Below, in pieces: positions 31,537 through 42,900 of a DNA stretch of 64,000 bases. A program made the position numbers and the translations under genes. Position 1 is the first letter of the stretch. Each line of letters starts with the position of its first letter. Origin of the DNA: Tanypteryx hageni (taxonomy: Eukaryota; Arthropoda; Insecta; Odonata; Petaluridae); contig CM054117.1 of assembly GCA_028673005.1 (NCBI GenBank), positions 1,798,001 through 1,862,000 on the forward strand, in the 5' to 3' direction. A model generated the notes under the pieces. It made no database searches, was not told where the DNA came from, and worked only from the letters and a program-made list of their open reading frames with translations.

Positions 31537-32399
31537 CCAAACTCTTACCTAATTTATATACTATCGCATAAGGTTACTACAAGTAAAATCAAGTTATTCG
31601 TGGATGATACGGTAGTTTACAGAGAGATTAACAGTCCTGCTGATCAAGCATTACTATCTAACGACCTACGCGCAATTCTCGAGTGGTGTAAAGAGTGGTA
31701 GTTAGAGCTGAACTTAGGCAAGTGTTCCGTTATGAGATTCTGGAGAAACAAAGAAATTGAGGCAATGAATTACAGTATAGAAGGCGTACATCTAAAATTA
31801 GCCGAATCCGTCAAATACTTAGGTGTCATTTTAACAAGTAACCTCTTGTGGGACGTACACATACGAAATATATCCGGGAAAGCTAAGCAGAAACTAAGAT
31901 TCATCAAACGGATAGTAGGTAAAAGCGAAGAAAAAGTCAAAGAGACATGTTACTTTTCTTTAGTTAGACCGCTGCTAGAGTATGCGTCGAGCGTATGGGA
32001 TCCGTACGAAAAAATTGTTATGATAGAAATAAAATCGTTACAAGCTTGATGCAGGACTTAGGATGGGAATCACTAGCTGAGCGCCGATTACGTGCTAGGT
32101 TAAAACTTCTTGAAAGAGTTAGAACGAGTACTTTCTACAGCGACGTCGAAGAAATAATAAGAACTCCCACCTATATCGGTAGAATGGACCATCCTCGTAA
32201 AATAAGAGAGATAGCCTGTAGGACGGAGAGATATAAAGGCTCATTTTTCCCTAGAACTATAGCTGAGCAGAATAAAAGTAACCTCGCGTAGGGGCGTAAA
32301 CCCAGACCTAATTTTGGAGTTTTCTCCTTGGTGTTAATGCACCCCTGCCACACACCTTGCGGTGGCTTGCAGGGTAAACTGTAGACGTAGATGTAGAAA
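31537..32399 (+). pseudogene. LINE C, 3' part: reverse transcriptase C-terminus and tail
   Basis: The plus-strand frame opens in the palm with LIYIL and KLFVDDTVVYREI (FVDD, an altered FADD box, ~31585-31605). It continues LAESVKYLGVILTSNLLWDVHI and VRPLLEYASSVWDPYEK. A deletion of ~45 bp then removes the expected KVQRRAARFVK stretch, and the text resumes in another frame as IVTSLMQDLGWESLAERRLRAR up to FFPRTIAEQN. A TAG stop at ~31700 also breaks it. The tail near 32340-32399 ends GTAGACGTAGATGTAG, as in the copies at 3832 and 42163, so it is the same family as those. Confidence 0.85.
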
Positions 32400-32503
32400 A
32401 GAGTTAAAATATAAAAACAAAAGCTGAAATCGGATAAGGCTAAAGAATCTGGTCTAAGTTCTAACGCGGAGAAATCGTGAGTTTACTTTATACTTTTTAT
32501 TAT

Positions 32504-32507
32504 TTAA
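32504..32507. repeat. TTAA target-site duplication, left
   Basis: TTAA immediately before CACTTTGGTGACC. Partner at 33274-33277. Confidence 0.7.
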
Positions 32508-33273
32508 CACTTTGGTGACCACCGACGTATACGCTTCGACCGAACGAGTGCGCGCGCCTACTCGCCGACGTAGAGTATGCGTCCAAGGTCCCACAATTTC
32601 TAACGGCAAACACACCCCCTGCGGGGAGCTGAGAATGACCTGTTAAAGGCAGTGGGCCTCAGTTTCGGCCCAACCTTCACTGCGGTAACATTAGTCCCGA
32701 GTTTTCTTTTCGAATGATTTTTTTCTCTGAGTACTTCACTTTAAGCTCCTTGAAATTGTCGCGTCTTGTGAAATCGCGTTATATGAAGCATTATGTTAAT
32801 AGGAAATAGAGAGTTTTAGTTCTTGAATCTCTTATTTTAACCTTTTTTAGAATAATGTTTAGACCGGTATTTAAATACGTAAAATAATACCGTATTTATT
32901 AGCATAATCCCGTAAATTCTCGAATTGTATTTACAATATTAAATAAAAATATTACTGAATCGTATTTTTTGTAATTTATTTATTCATATCAGACCCAGAA
33001 TAAGTATAATAAGTAGCATAAGCAAAAAAATGCCTTTAGTTTAGTGGAATAAAAGGAACTTGATGACGTCATGAATCGCGGAAGCAGTAGCCACGGCCCG
33101 CCGATGCAGCGTTTGCGTTCAGTTTTATTTTTTTGAAATTCCGTACTCATTTCACTTGTAAGGTAAAATAATGACATTTTACATATTATTTATGTACATA
33201 TCTGCCATATAACAAAAAATTTCAAAGTGGGCCGACGGGATAGTCATGTGTTTTAGAGTTGGTCCCGAAAGTG
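32508..33273. mobile_element. Non-autonomous piggyBac-type element
   Basis: A 766-bp element flanked by TTAA on both sides. The left end CACTTTGGTGACC and right end (reverse complement) CACTTTCGGGACC match at 11 of 13. TTAA duplication and CAC/CCC-starting short terminal repeats are the piggyBac signature. No transposase frame is present inside; a minus-strand frame at 32989-33177 has no domain features. Confidence 0.75.
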
Positions 33274-33277
33274 TTAA

Positions 33278-35407
33278 TATTTTAATTTTCCAGTATTTCT
33301 TTATACCCCCAGCAGCCCACCCCAAAATAGCGTAATACTGCATATTGTTATTATTCTCTATGAAATCAGATAGCTAGTAACATTCGCAACATTTTACAAT
33401 CAATGCAAAAATATGATAAATAAGACGTACTCTGCAAATGGTGGGATCCTCAAAAAAGTTAGGATCCATGGCCTCCAATTGCCTTATGACGGCCGCGACT
33501 GCGCGATGTCTATTTTTGAGATTGATAGCTGAACGTCAGTTTCCGCTGTATTTTTTTATTTCTTCAATAAATGTTCGAGCGAATAGTTGTTTTGATCGAC
33601 TCATCTTTTTTTTAATTTGAGGATAGCGTCATTAATTGCTCTTGCTACCAAAAAGTTGCGTTGTCTATTTATATCATATTCTTCAAAGTTTGCCAATTCT
33701 TCCTCGATATGATATACTTTTCACAATATTTCGCTTGTCAGCATGCGGGCAGGTTAGACAGCAAATTTATGGCCCTTGTCACGTTCTTCTCAGTTATTTA
33801 TTCGATAACTTTTCTGCGTGAGAATCAACTAACACTTCTGCATCAGCATCCTTCGCCTCATCAGCGCCAGCCTCGTTGGCCGAACTGGCAGCGTCGCCTT
33901 TCTCCTTTGTAAAGTCCCCAGATAGCATGGCATCCGTGAAGACATATACGCATTCAGACCATAACTTCTATCAAATCCCATTAATACGCGTAGTTAATAT
34001 TTCAGTCCATGATTCAATAATAATAGCAATTACATCTTTGATATTGAAATATGCTAGACGTGTTTGAGTACAAAATAACAGTCGACATTATTCTATGAGT
34101 GACACTTTCAGATTTTTATATAACTTACCTCATTTTTCCAGATTGACTCCTAGAAGTCCACAATCTCATTCTCCCCCCTGTCCTTTGTTTTTCTTGACGA
34201 TACAAGATATCCAAAGGTGATTATTTCTTCTTGTGATAATATCGCACCCACTGCGCATCCAACCTCCTAACGACGTCGTAGACCCGCCTTCTTTCTTAAA
34301 CAGTTTTTCCTTTGGCGGCTTCTTCTTGTGATGCCAGTATGCGAACGACGCTGTGGATACTGTCTGTTTACATGTGTGCATCGGTGAACGCGTGTACAAT
34401 TGACTGCTATGATGCTCGCAATTGCTGTTTTAAGTTGCAAGTTGTGATTTTGCGTGAAAAAATGGACGATCGAGTAGTGAGATGGCTTTACGTTTTAATA
34501 TTATTACTTACGGATTCTGAATCATTTCACATACCGATCTTGGACACTTTTTCTGCGTGTTTGACACGTTTTTACTGACAATGTATTCGTTTATACTATG
34601 AGGAAACCTCATTCAATATTTTATATTGCAATTCATACACAGAAATAATCGTATATATTCAATTTTGTAATTGCCATTTGTCTGAGCCTTATCTCAATTT
34701 TCTTCCCATTCTTTCTTCCGGAGATATTTATCTCTATATCTTTAATCCTTTATATTGTAAAAAGATGGATGATGATTTTGTTAATAACGAATTCGTTAAC
34801 GAAATTCATATCTATACCGTACACAGGCGTGGAGTCAATGCTGCCTTCCGGCTGTAGGCGCCCAAATAAATTTGGTGTTCGTTTGTTCTTTCTCGCATAA
34901 CGGCCATTTTGAAATTTTCACTCGTAACTCGTGTCGAAGTTGAAACTTTCTCAACTCCAACGAGCAACGCGTAACGCTTCAAGCAAGGCCTCTGATTGGG
35001 TAGCGTCAGTTCTAAACGCGCGTAACGCGTGCATGCAAACGCACCTTACATATCTCCGTGTTCCTCTGCGTTGTTTGAAGGTGGTGGATTATTCTTGGAT
35101 TCGTGGTCCATATTTCGCATCCGTATGTCATTACTAGCAGAACGTATAATATCCTCTTCATTTGAAGATGATTGCATTCTTTATATTTTCCCACATAGCG
35201 ATCCCACTGAATTGATGCGTTGACCCAAATCAACGTGTGACTGCCTCAAGTTCTGCTCAGTTGATACATTTGTTAAGTAGTTATACATGACCTTTTATTA
35301 TATAATGATTTATATTATTTCCAGCTTTTCGACCATCCAGATAAAATTCCTTAGTTATTCTATAATGTTCTTATTCTCTTCCTGCGAACAGTATGGTGTA
35401 ATTAGCA
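33278..35407. other. No complete gene; one decayed coding-like patch
   Basis: On the minus strand from an ATG at 33604 down to ~33422 the sequence reads like protein with a single stop (MSRSKQLFARTFIEEIKKYS, then RAVAAVIRQLEAMDPNFFE). I do not recognise the family; the start faintly resembles MADF-type DNA-binding domains. The rest (33640-35400) shows only short, unsupported frames. Confidence 0.35.
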
Positions 35408-35994
35408 CAGTTGGGGAGACCGGGGCTAGTTGGGTACAGGGGCAGGTTCGTACAAGTGTAATAATTCTTAAGCTTTCTGGTAGATAGTGCCACAATGCAT
35501 GTTGGAGTTGCAGCAGTGGATAAATAGAGTGCCATGTGATTGCAAGTATCTGACTATCTCTTGTTCAAGAGATATTGTGTTTTTTTTAATATTAACGTGG
35601 TAAGTAATTTTTTTTAACTTCACTAAATCATTAATACAGCTATGTAAACGACAAATTTTATCAATTTTTATTCTTATTACAAAAAGTACAAGTCTATTGC
35701 AACAGGATTCAAGCGCGAATGTGTTTCTAAATGCACAATTGCCATCATAACCTCACGTCAAAAATGTAATATGGCGTTGGAGTTGGTTGACCGAAAACGG
35801 GACAAGTTAGTGCAGTGTACCAAGTTGCCTCTTCACTTTAAATACATAACAACACACTTTTCTGCCATTCTTTTTTCTGTTGTAATGCCTATTTTTGTTG
35901 AAAGCATTTTTTTAATTAATGCCAAACGAGATCATGATATTAACCGTCTGCTATAATCTAGAACTATATTTTTAAACTGTTTAACAGGTGAATA

Positions 35995-36225
35995 ATGCGA
36001 AATTATAAAAGGAAATTGGAATGCGGGAATACAGCTCCTGATGTAATGTCGAGGGCAGTAAGGGCGATCAAAGTTGGTGGGCTGTCTATGAAAAAGTCGG
36101 TGCAACCACTGAATAACTTGGCAATGTATTGCAAAATAACCCCTTCTGAAGATATCCGAGGGGAAAGCTTGCCAACTGCTGTGAACATTGAATACACAAA
36201 TAACAGAAAGGTGAATGCCATGTTA
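35995..36225 (+). pseudogene. Pogo-like transposase N-terminus (psq-type helix-turn-helix)
   Basis: The frame begins MRNYKRKLECGNTAPDVMSR and continues AVRAIKVGGLSMKKS. This resembles the psq/pogo HTH start MxRNYKRK...AMxxAVxxVxxG of pogo-family transposases and related host proteins. The family would then carry a DDE domain, but after about 75 residues the sequence enters repeat E. The remnant sits within the inverted ends described at 35408-37386, supporting a mobile rather than host origin. Confidence 0.6.
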
Positions 36226-36235
36226 ATCTATTCAA

Positions 36236-36980
36236 TATATATAGACGTTCCTTACGGAGGAGGAGGATATAACATAAACGTCTATATATAATGATAAGAT
36301 ATAGGAGGGTACTAATGTTTCGGCACTTCCAGATGAGCTGGAGATTCGAAATTTTTTTATGTAGAATTTTGTGCAAAACTGACTAGAAAAAACGAAAAAC
36401 TTGAAAAAATTTAACAATGCGGCCGCTAAAAATTAGCACTTGTTTAAACAAATTTTCAAGGTTTATGTATTTCTGAATGTGCTACGGAGCTGACATTTTT
36501 TTGAGGTTGGATTTATAAAAAAACAAAATAAGGGTTATGCAAATTTTGATATTTTAGTTTGTTAGGCACTTAAAAATTCTTAAAATTTAAATGAAATGGT
36601 AAATGTTTAGATAATACAGGGCAAGATAGGGGGCTGAAATTTTATAGTTATTTAGAGATTAGTCTATAAAAACGTTAAAAATTAATTTTAAACAATTAGA
36701 TAAATGTTATTTCACTTGTAAAAGTGCTACAAATTTTAAATTTGGCGGAAATGTGTGGCATTATTAACCCAATGTAAAAAATATATAATATTCCTAAAAT
36801 TGCAAATATTAGTGATTGTTTCACTCCATTATTGTTCCATAAGGAAAAAAACGGAAATCGGTCCAGAGGAGAAATCTTATGAATTAAAGAAATATTTCCC
36901 ATGATGAAATATCTCTCTGAAAAATAATTATTTTTCAAGGTGAGATGAAATGCTTGCAGTATGCAAGAACCTTCTGCTAG
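36236..36980 (-). repeat. Repeat E, copy 4
   Basis: A full-length minus-strand copy from ATAGACGTTCCTTACGGAGG and ATAGGAGGGTACTAATG to AATGCTTGCAGTATGCAAG near 36965. An AATATAT motif lies at both outer edges (36233 and 36984 regions) and may be a short target-site duplication. Confidence 0.85.
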
Positions 36981-37386
36981 TTTAATATATGATTGATTGA
37001 TATTCATGTTTTAATGTTCGTTAAGCAACCAACTAGCAATTTCACGAAGCTCGAAGCGACAGTATCCCAATTAAATTAAGTGGAACAATCCAACTTTCTT
37101 GGTTCTACAATGCATTTAAGAAGTAGCAGGTTGGTTTATCCTTACTATTATTCCTTTTTGTGTGCTTTCCATTGTACCAACCAACCCCAGGATATGTACC
37201 AAACACGTGTAGTGGCTAGGAAAACGTTTTATAGCTACTTCTCATGTGTTTTAAATAATTCTATAAAGGTGTAATTTTGTAGAAAAATAATTATACTTTG
37301 TGCATGACTTGAAAGACTCAAAATATTTAATTCCTAAAAATTAAAAAAGTAAAAAGTGTCCCAACCAGCACCGGTCTCACTTTCTG

Positions 37387-37851
37387 TTTAAATTGTGCAT
37401 GCATCCTTTCATGAATTCCATGGAATAATATTGCAAGTATTTGGTATTTATATCCGCTACAGGAAATTTTCTGCAACAGATACTTATAAGATACCTTTTT
37501 GCATTAAACTAAATTACAAAATTAGCTCCTGAATGAAAAATCATCACCTCAGTCCTCTTTTATATATGGAATAGCTAAATTTAGATATAGACTACATCTT
37601 CAGATGCAAAAGATTCTGAATGAAAATTAGATTTGGAAGAACTAAAATTTTCATTTATAAGTTCGGCGCTCATTCAAGGCAAAATTTTCACGTTCTTATT
37701 AAATCATTAATGCAGATTTTTTCAATAAAGTAGTTGTCTTAATAACAAATTTCTTTATGAAAATCTTGCACATTAATCCTCAAACTGTCTAGGAAAGGAT
37801 ACTACGTACTACAGATATATCAAAATGATCGATCTCCTACCTACTACATCG
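37387..37851. other. No gene recognised
   Basis: AT-rich spacer between the pogo-like element and the next palindrome. Confidence 0.4.
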
Positions 37852-38086
37852 ATTCAAGAACAGGCTATTTAAAAAATGTACTTCAGGTATATCCAATAGG
37901 CACAATAAGTTTAAAAATCATGCTAATTAGGTTACAAAGTTACCGTCTTCAGTGGCAATTTAAGATTAATTGCCACTGAAGACGGCTGCTTTGTAGCCGA
38001 AATTCGCATAAGGTTTTTTTAAAACTTATTGTGACTATTGGATATTCATGAGGCATGCACATTTTTTAAAATTTCTTGTTCTTGAA
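37852..38086. repeat. 235-bp palindrome with hammerhead-like centre
   Basis: Arms 37852-37960 and 37968-38086 are inverted copies around the loop TAAGATT (37961-37967). Matching pieces include ATTCAAGAACA/TTGTTCTTGAAT, ATATCCAATAG/CTATTGGATAT and CCGTCTTCAGTGGCAATT/AATTGCCACTGAAGACGG. Each arm carries a CTGAAGA-C-stem-GAAA-like order facing outward. It may be another family of Penelope-type ends. No target-site duplication is evident. Confidence 0.8.
37976..38012 (+). ncRNA. Hammerhead-like motif, right arm
   Basis: CTGAAGA (37976-37982), an extra C, stem GGCT/AGCC with a seven-base loop (37984-37998), then GAAA (37999-38002). The left arm has GGT/ACC in place of GGC/GCC, so the stem change is compensated. 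Stem I pairing is weak and the base after the short third stem is not clear, so activity is uncertain. Confidence 0.4.
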
Positions 38087-39718
38087 TTTTTTCATTCATA
38101 ATACGATCTCCATATTTTTCTGTTGAATTTACTTCATCCATATTTCGAGATCGATATTATACATTGAATGCATGGGAAATTTCGATATACACCTTCCGAT
38201 ATTTTTTTATAGTGAATATATAGCAAATATTGCTAAGACTCAGGGATTGAGTTTGTTTTTTCCTAGTGAACTTATGTATACTTGCGCTTCTTTTCGACTT
38301 GATTCAGAAAACTCGAAAATGGTAAGATCATTTAATCCATCAGACTTGCTCAAATAATGGCCATGGATAATGCTGGAACCTAAGATCCAGAAGGCCGGGA
38401 ATAAGGGTGTTAAGATGTGTGTATTTCAGTATCCATTGCATTTTTGTGAGGTAGAAAATGGAACCATAGCACGTGTTTGATTGCTTTTGCTAGCCGTCAA
38501 AAAGTTCCTAATAACGTGGCCACGTTATTTCCTGCTAGTGAAGTATAATTTTCTGGTGAATTCGTATGGAAATCACATTATGATTTTTTGCTTTAAGTCC
38601 CTTATATTCCCCACCTCGGATAAATATCGCAACAATGTGTATCTAGTGTTTTTCCGATGATTTTTTATTCTTGATCTTTCGATAATTCACTTCAGCGGTC
38701 AGTATTGCTTTCTATAACTGTATTAAATGGTATTATTGTATCATTTCTCTAAAAGAAAAAACTTATGCTTCATACAACACATTATTATTTGGTATTACAT
38801 ATTCACAACTCGGCCAAAGATGTACCACACTCAATTTTTTTCAAATTTAAACCTATTTACACCTTTGATCCCATTTATGATTTTTATGCTACGATCACCA
38901 GTTTCGAAAAGCGAATATGGTCTACTTGAATTGATAACTAAAAATAGGTCAAAATATAAATGTTTATGATGTTATCATTAATGTGTTCCTGAAGATATTT
39001 ATCGTACGAAGATTCTTTGAAAGCAAAACATTATAAATTTAATACATCGGGGACAAGCAACATTTTTACTCTAAATTTTACTCAGTTTTGCAAAGAATTG
39101 TTCTACAGGAAAAATGCGATGGGGCAGAATGCTTTCCGAACCTTAACCTTCTATATATGGCAAGCTTGTCAAAGAGAAGAAAATTAAACAAAAAATTCGC
39201 CACCGCATCCCAATCTGCAATTTACCTCGGTCTATGGGAATGCATAAAGAGCAACTCGCTCTCTCAAAAGGAGAAAACTCAGGAAGATCACTTCGAATTA
39301 AACCCATATCCTTGTAAAATCATAAAACTCATCCCGTATGAAGACCGTATTCAAGCGCCTTTTCCTGAATATCATTCGCTAGCGAATAAACCATACGAGG
39401 AAGAGAGTGCCTTTACTTAAATAGGCTCATATAGAGGCCAACAATTGAAGACTGCTACTAGCAGGGAGTAGGGGATTAAATGGCCCCGGGCCGCATCATG
39501 GCGAAGAGGGAGGTCGTTACCGGAGGAGGACGATAGGATGTCGTCGTAGGGAAGCATTTAATGGGCCCCGTCCTCATTAGGCTACGCGTGGATAATTGCT
39601 ATGGTGGGGTGTTACCCGACTTTGTTCCCTACTTGCCGGAAGATATTACGCCTTCGCCAGAAGTACCGCCAAACCGCCGCCCACTTCGTGTATCACCCGA
39701 AAGGGATCCGTACACACC
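38087..39718. other. No gene supported
   Basis: A 110-codon frame at 39088-39420 (MQRIVLQEKCDGAECF start) has fairly ordinary amino-acid composition, but I recognise no domain in it. It could be an exon or chance. The rest is AT-rich and unassigned. Confidence 0.35.
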
Positions 39719-40070
39719 CTCTTTCTTATGCGTTCCATCTCTATCTCCCCTCCCTCTCTTTCTTTCTCCCCCTTCTCTACCCCTCTCTCTCTCTTCCATC
39801 CCCTCTCTCTCTTCCACCCTCTCTCTCTCTCTCTCTTCCACCCCCTCTCTCTCTTCCAACCCCTCTCTCTCTTCCACCCCCTCTCTCTCTCTTCCACCCC
39901 CTCTCTCTCCCCCATTCTCTCTCCCCCATTCTCTCTCCCCCACTCTCTCTCCCCCACTCTCTCCCCACCACTCTCACTCCCCCACTCTCTCCCCCCCACT
40001 CTCTCTCCCCCACTCTCTCTCCCCCACTCTCTCTCCCCCACTCTCTCTCCCCCACTCTCTCTCTCTCTCC
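39719..40070. repeat. Pyrimidine-rich minisatellite 3
   Basis: About 350 bp on the plus strand. The first half has CTCTCTCTCTTCCACCCC units. The second half has a regular 12-13 bp unit CTCTCTCCCCCA repeated over ten times (39905-40060). Frames on both strands over it (up to 193 codons) are artefacts of the repeat. Confidence 0.95.
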
Positions 40071-42162
40071 TGGCACTTGCAATTCTCGGTCTTCTCGCAG
40101 ATACTTTATCGTAGAATAGATATTATGAGAATGTGGTTTTAATTATGCGGAATTACTTTCATTACCCCACTTACTCAGTGGAAATTCAATTCCTGAAGGC
40201 TAGATATAAGAACTCCCTATTCAGTGACTTAATCATTTCTGATGAGCAGTCTTATTCAATGAAGGCTTATACCCGTTAATTTAATAGCTTAATATGGAGC
40301 AACAATTTTATTTTTTCGAACATTTTCCGTATAGCTATTCTTATATAGCATGGAATAATTGGATCATTTTCAGCACAAAGTAAGATTTTCTTAATACTGC
40401 GTTATGCCAGAACGGCGCATACATATATTCGCGTATTTGATAAAAGGAAAAATTTCTAAAATTCCAAACGAGCCGATCGATGATTGAAAAGGAAACGAAA
40501 ACGAGGAACACTTTGTTGTTTATTATCCTTTCACGCACTGAATTTCGACGTCTTTAAATTCAAAGGCAATTCTTCTTGGCAAGATTAAGCTCTGCTGCAA
40601 TTGCCCTCACGTCATATTTCTGGCAATGCAGTGGAAACCTTATCTTCTTAGCTTTATCGGCATCCCAAGCAGTTAGGTGAAAATGACCAAATATTCCTTC
40701 AGAATCTGCTACACCGGCTAAAGCATCGTAAAAGTTTCCGTCTTACAACTCAGCTGCGTGGAAGACGCTTCCTTTTATGCTTCCTTCCAACCATTAAATC
40801 GAATTTTTCGTATAACAAGTACATTTATATACTGCGTTATTTATGATGTTAGCCGACGCCGACTTTAACATTTTTTTAAATGTTTGATTTAAATATCCAA
40901 CTACGATATAATATTCCAGATGCGTTTAAATTGATAGGATTTTATCTCGTAGATCCTTTCTAAAATATCTTGTATACATGTTTTACTATTTTACTGTTTC
41001 CTCAAATAAAAACTTAAAATGAAGAACAATCGACAAACGCAATATTGCCTTGCGGAAGTGATAACTGAATTTTTATTTTCTCTTGCCCTATTTTCCTGAA
41101 AACATACTGATACATAAATTATTATAACTAGTGCAGCAGCGAAAGTTACCAACAATATTTGAAGATGTTAGGAGCCACTCAAATGTTTTATGAATACAGC
41201 TTCTCCGACATATTGGATTCAAGTTGAAGAGTGATGCTACTTGGGATTTTTCTTAATATAGTTATGAATTATAATTATTCCTACTCTATTAATTATAAGT
41301 TAAGAATTCAAATGACGTACTCATAATTGTACAAAGAGCATTAGACTTAACTGTAAATAAACCGTAGCCTAACACAACTCGCCCAACACTTTTTTAGTTA
41401 CGTAATAACTTGTGTTGGTGACACTGATGCATATTCACTGATTTTGTGAAAGAGATTTGGGAACGCTTCGCGACTGTATCTGCCCCATCCTTATCCTTCC
41501 TACAATCCTACTTGCCGTTCCAAACTTTTCGCCCTTCTGTCGAATCCTACTCCACTTGGTGGCTATCGGATACGCTTCTCTCGTTTAAACCACCTTATCT
41601 CTGGCTGCGCCACTCTCATTTGTTACACAGAATACGAAGTCAATTCCACCTCCTTTATCTATCCTCGCTGCAAAACCCTACTCCCTCTCCTTTAGCCACT
41701 TCCAATATCCCCACATACCTCTCCGATTCTTACCATTCCTTCCACACTCTCCCCATCAAATTCACTCCCCTTCGAATTCACTCTCCCTTCCATTCTCCCT
41801 TCCTACCATTCACCCCCTATCATTCTTTCTCTCTCCAATTCATTCCTCTTCGATTTCACTATCAATGCATTTACAACTGTAACGATAACGACATAATAAA
41901 ATTTATTTTGTAAGATATATAAAATGTTGTCAATGTGCCATTCTTATTTTTTTTAACTGTTATATGTTGTGTATCGCTAAAACCTTTGAAATTGAACGAG
42001 TGTTTACAATAGCACGGCATAAAAGATAAACTCCTGCATCGGAGAAACAAAAAAATATATTTCACCAATACAATATTGAAGATACAAGCGGGTACTAAAA
42101 TTGCTTGCTGGAGGGATTAAGAAAAGAAATGCTCTCCCATAAACGAAATGTGGAATAATTTA
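40071..42162. other. No complete gene recognised
   Basis: Contains the short coding-like patch at 40563-40742 listed separately. A 155-codon frame at 41446-41913 is rich in Ser, Pro, Leu and His from C/T-rich DNA and has no domain signature. The rest is AT-rich. Confidence 0.35.
40563..40742 (-). other. Unrecognised coding-like fragment (60 codons, no ATG)
   Basis: Minus-strand frame bounded by TAA upstream and TGA at its end. The text (GNFYDALAGVADSEGIFG, HFHLTAWDADKAKKIRFP, then YDVRAIAAELNLAKK) has balanced composition, with Trp, His, Cys and Tyr in a globular-looking pattern, unlike the chance frames nearby. No start codon is present, so it would be an exon or a broken element. An AG precedes the reading frame but the pyrimidine tract is poor. 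I do not recognise the family. Confidence 0.3.
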
Positions 42163-42900
42163 CGCAGACTTCTACATGATACCCTGCAAGTCACCTTTTT
42201 GGTGAATGGCACGGGGTGCAGTGCGCCAAAGCTCACTAGTTACCCTACGATAACTTTTCCGATGATATTCTTTCACTGTTCTAGGAAAAATAATAAGGAA
42301 ATAATAGAAAATCTAGCCTACACTTTACGTTCATCTAACGAAGTCCATTTCAGATTTTCTATGAATGACGTTACGCTTTATTTACTATCGTAATTTCTCT
42401 TTAGGAATAGAGGTGTCCTGCGCTGCACTTTTATCTATCTCGTAAGTGAGTCACTTTCTGTAAGGATCCCGCACTGCTGACGTATATTCGACCTGCGGTC
42501 GATCCAAGGATAGGTAACATAATTCTTTCACAATTTCGGAGCTACTTTGAACTACTCTCCCTATGAAAGTCAAATTTTTGTTGGCGCCACCTACCACTCG
42601 GCGAATGAGGATGTCCCGCGAGAGATCACGATAAAGATTGACTCTTAGATATTAACAGAAAGTTAAATTGGAATCTTTACTCCGTCGAAAAAATAATTAA
42701 CATTAAGCGAGATATTTTTTGTTCCCCAGAAATTGATTACTCAGCTTTTCCTTTGGTTGATTTCTAGTTTCCCTTCCTTACACCACGCAGAAATATCTTC
42801 TAGATCATTTTGGAGATACTGATGGTCTGCTTATTTCATTATAAATATCGGTGTCCGCGAAAATCCAGATTTTTCCCATAAGTTTTGCACTCTGCATAAT
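42163..42900 (-). pseudogene. LINE D: 3' end of the same LINE family as 2372-3832
   Basis: Minus-strand copy whose 3' tail is at 42163-42235 (plus strand CTACATGATACCCTGCAAG, TCACC). Moving upstream it reads LDRPQVEYTSAV (~42480-42520), NLYRDLS (~42620-42645) and an active-site region FADTDIYNEIS (~42840-42875). These match MVRPQVEYASAVWD, IHRDLSWD and FADNPVIYREIS in the copy at 2.4-3.8 kb. It is strongly decayed and 5'-truncated near 42900. Confidence 0.8.

Larger units (their letters stand above)
35408..37386 (+). mobile_element. Pogo-like DNA transposon remnant, interrupted by repeat E
   Basis: The ends are inverted: left CAGTTGGGGAGACCGGGGC, TAGTTGGGTAC (35408-35437) and right, reverse-complemented, CAGAAAGTGAGACCGGTGC, TGGTTGGGACAC (37357-37386). 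Inside, a pogo-type helix-turn-helix is encoded at 35995-36225, and repeat E (36236-36980) interrupts what follows. Sequence after repeat E (36981-37356) gives no recognisable DDE domain. A flanking TA is not clear at both ends. Confidence 0.65.

Noticed and set aside
39088..39420. 110-codon plus-strand frame as a gene
   Set aside because: Composition is plausible but there is no recognised domain, neighbour or splice context strong enough to support a call.
39561..40142. Frames of 170-193 codons on the plus strand and 100-131 on the minus strand
   Set aside because: Produced by the CTCTCTCCCCCA repeat; Arg-Glu-rich text on the minus strand is the same repeat.
41446..41913. 155-codon plus-strand frame
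   Set aside because: Composition follows C/T-rich DNA and no motif is visible; kept only as unassigned sequence.
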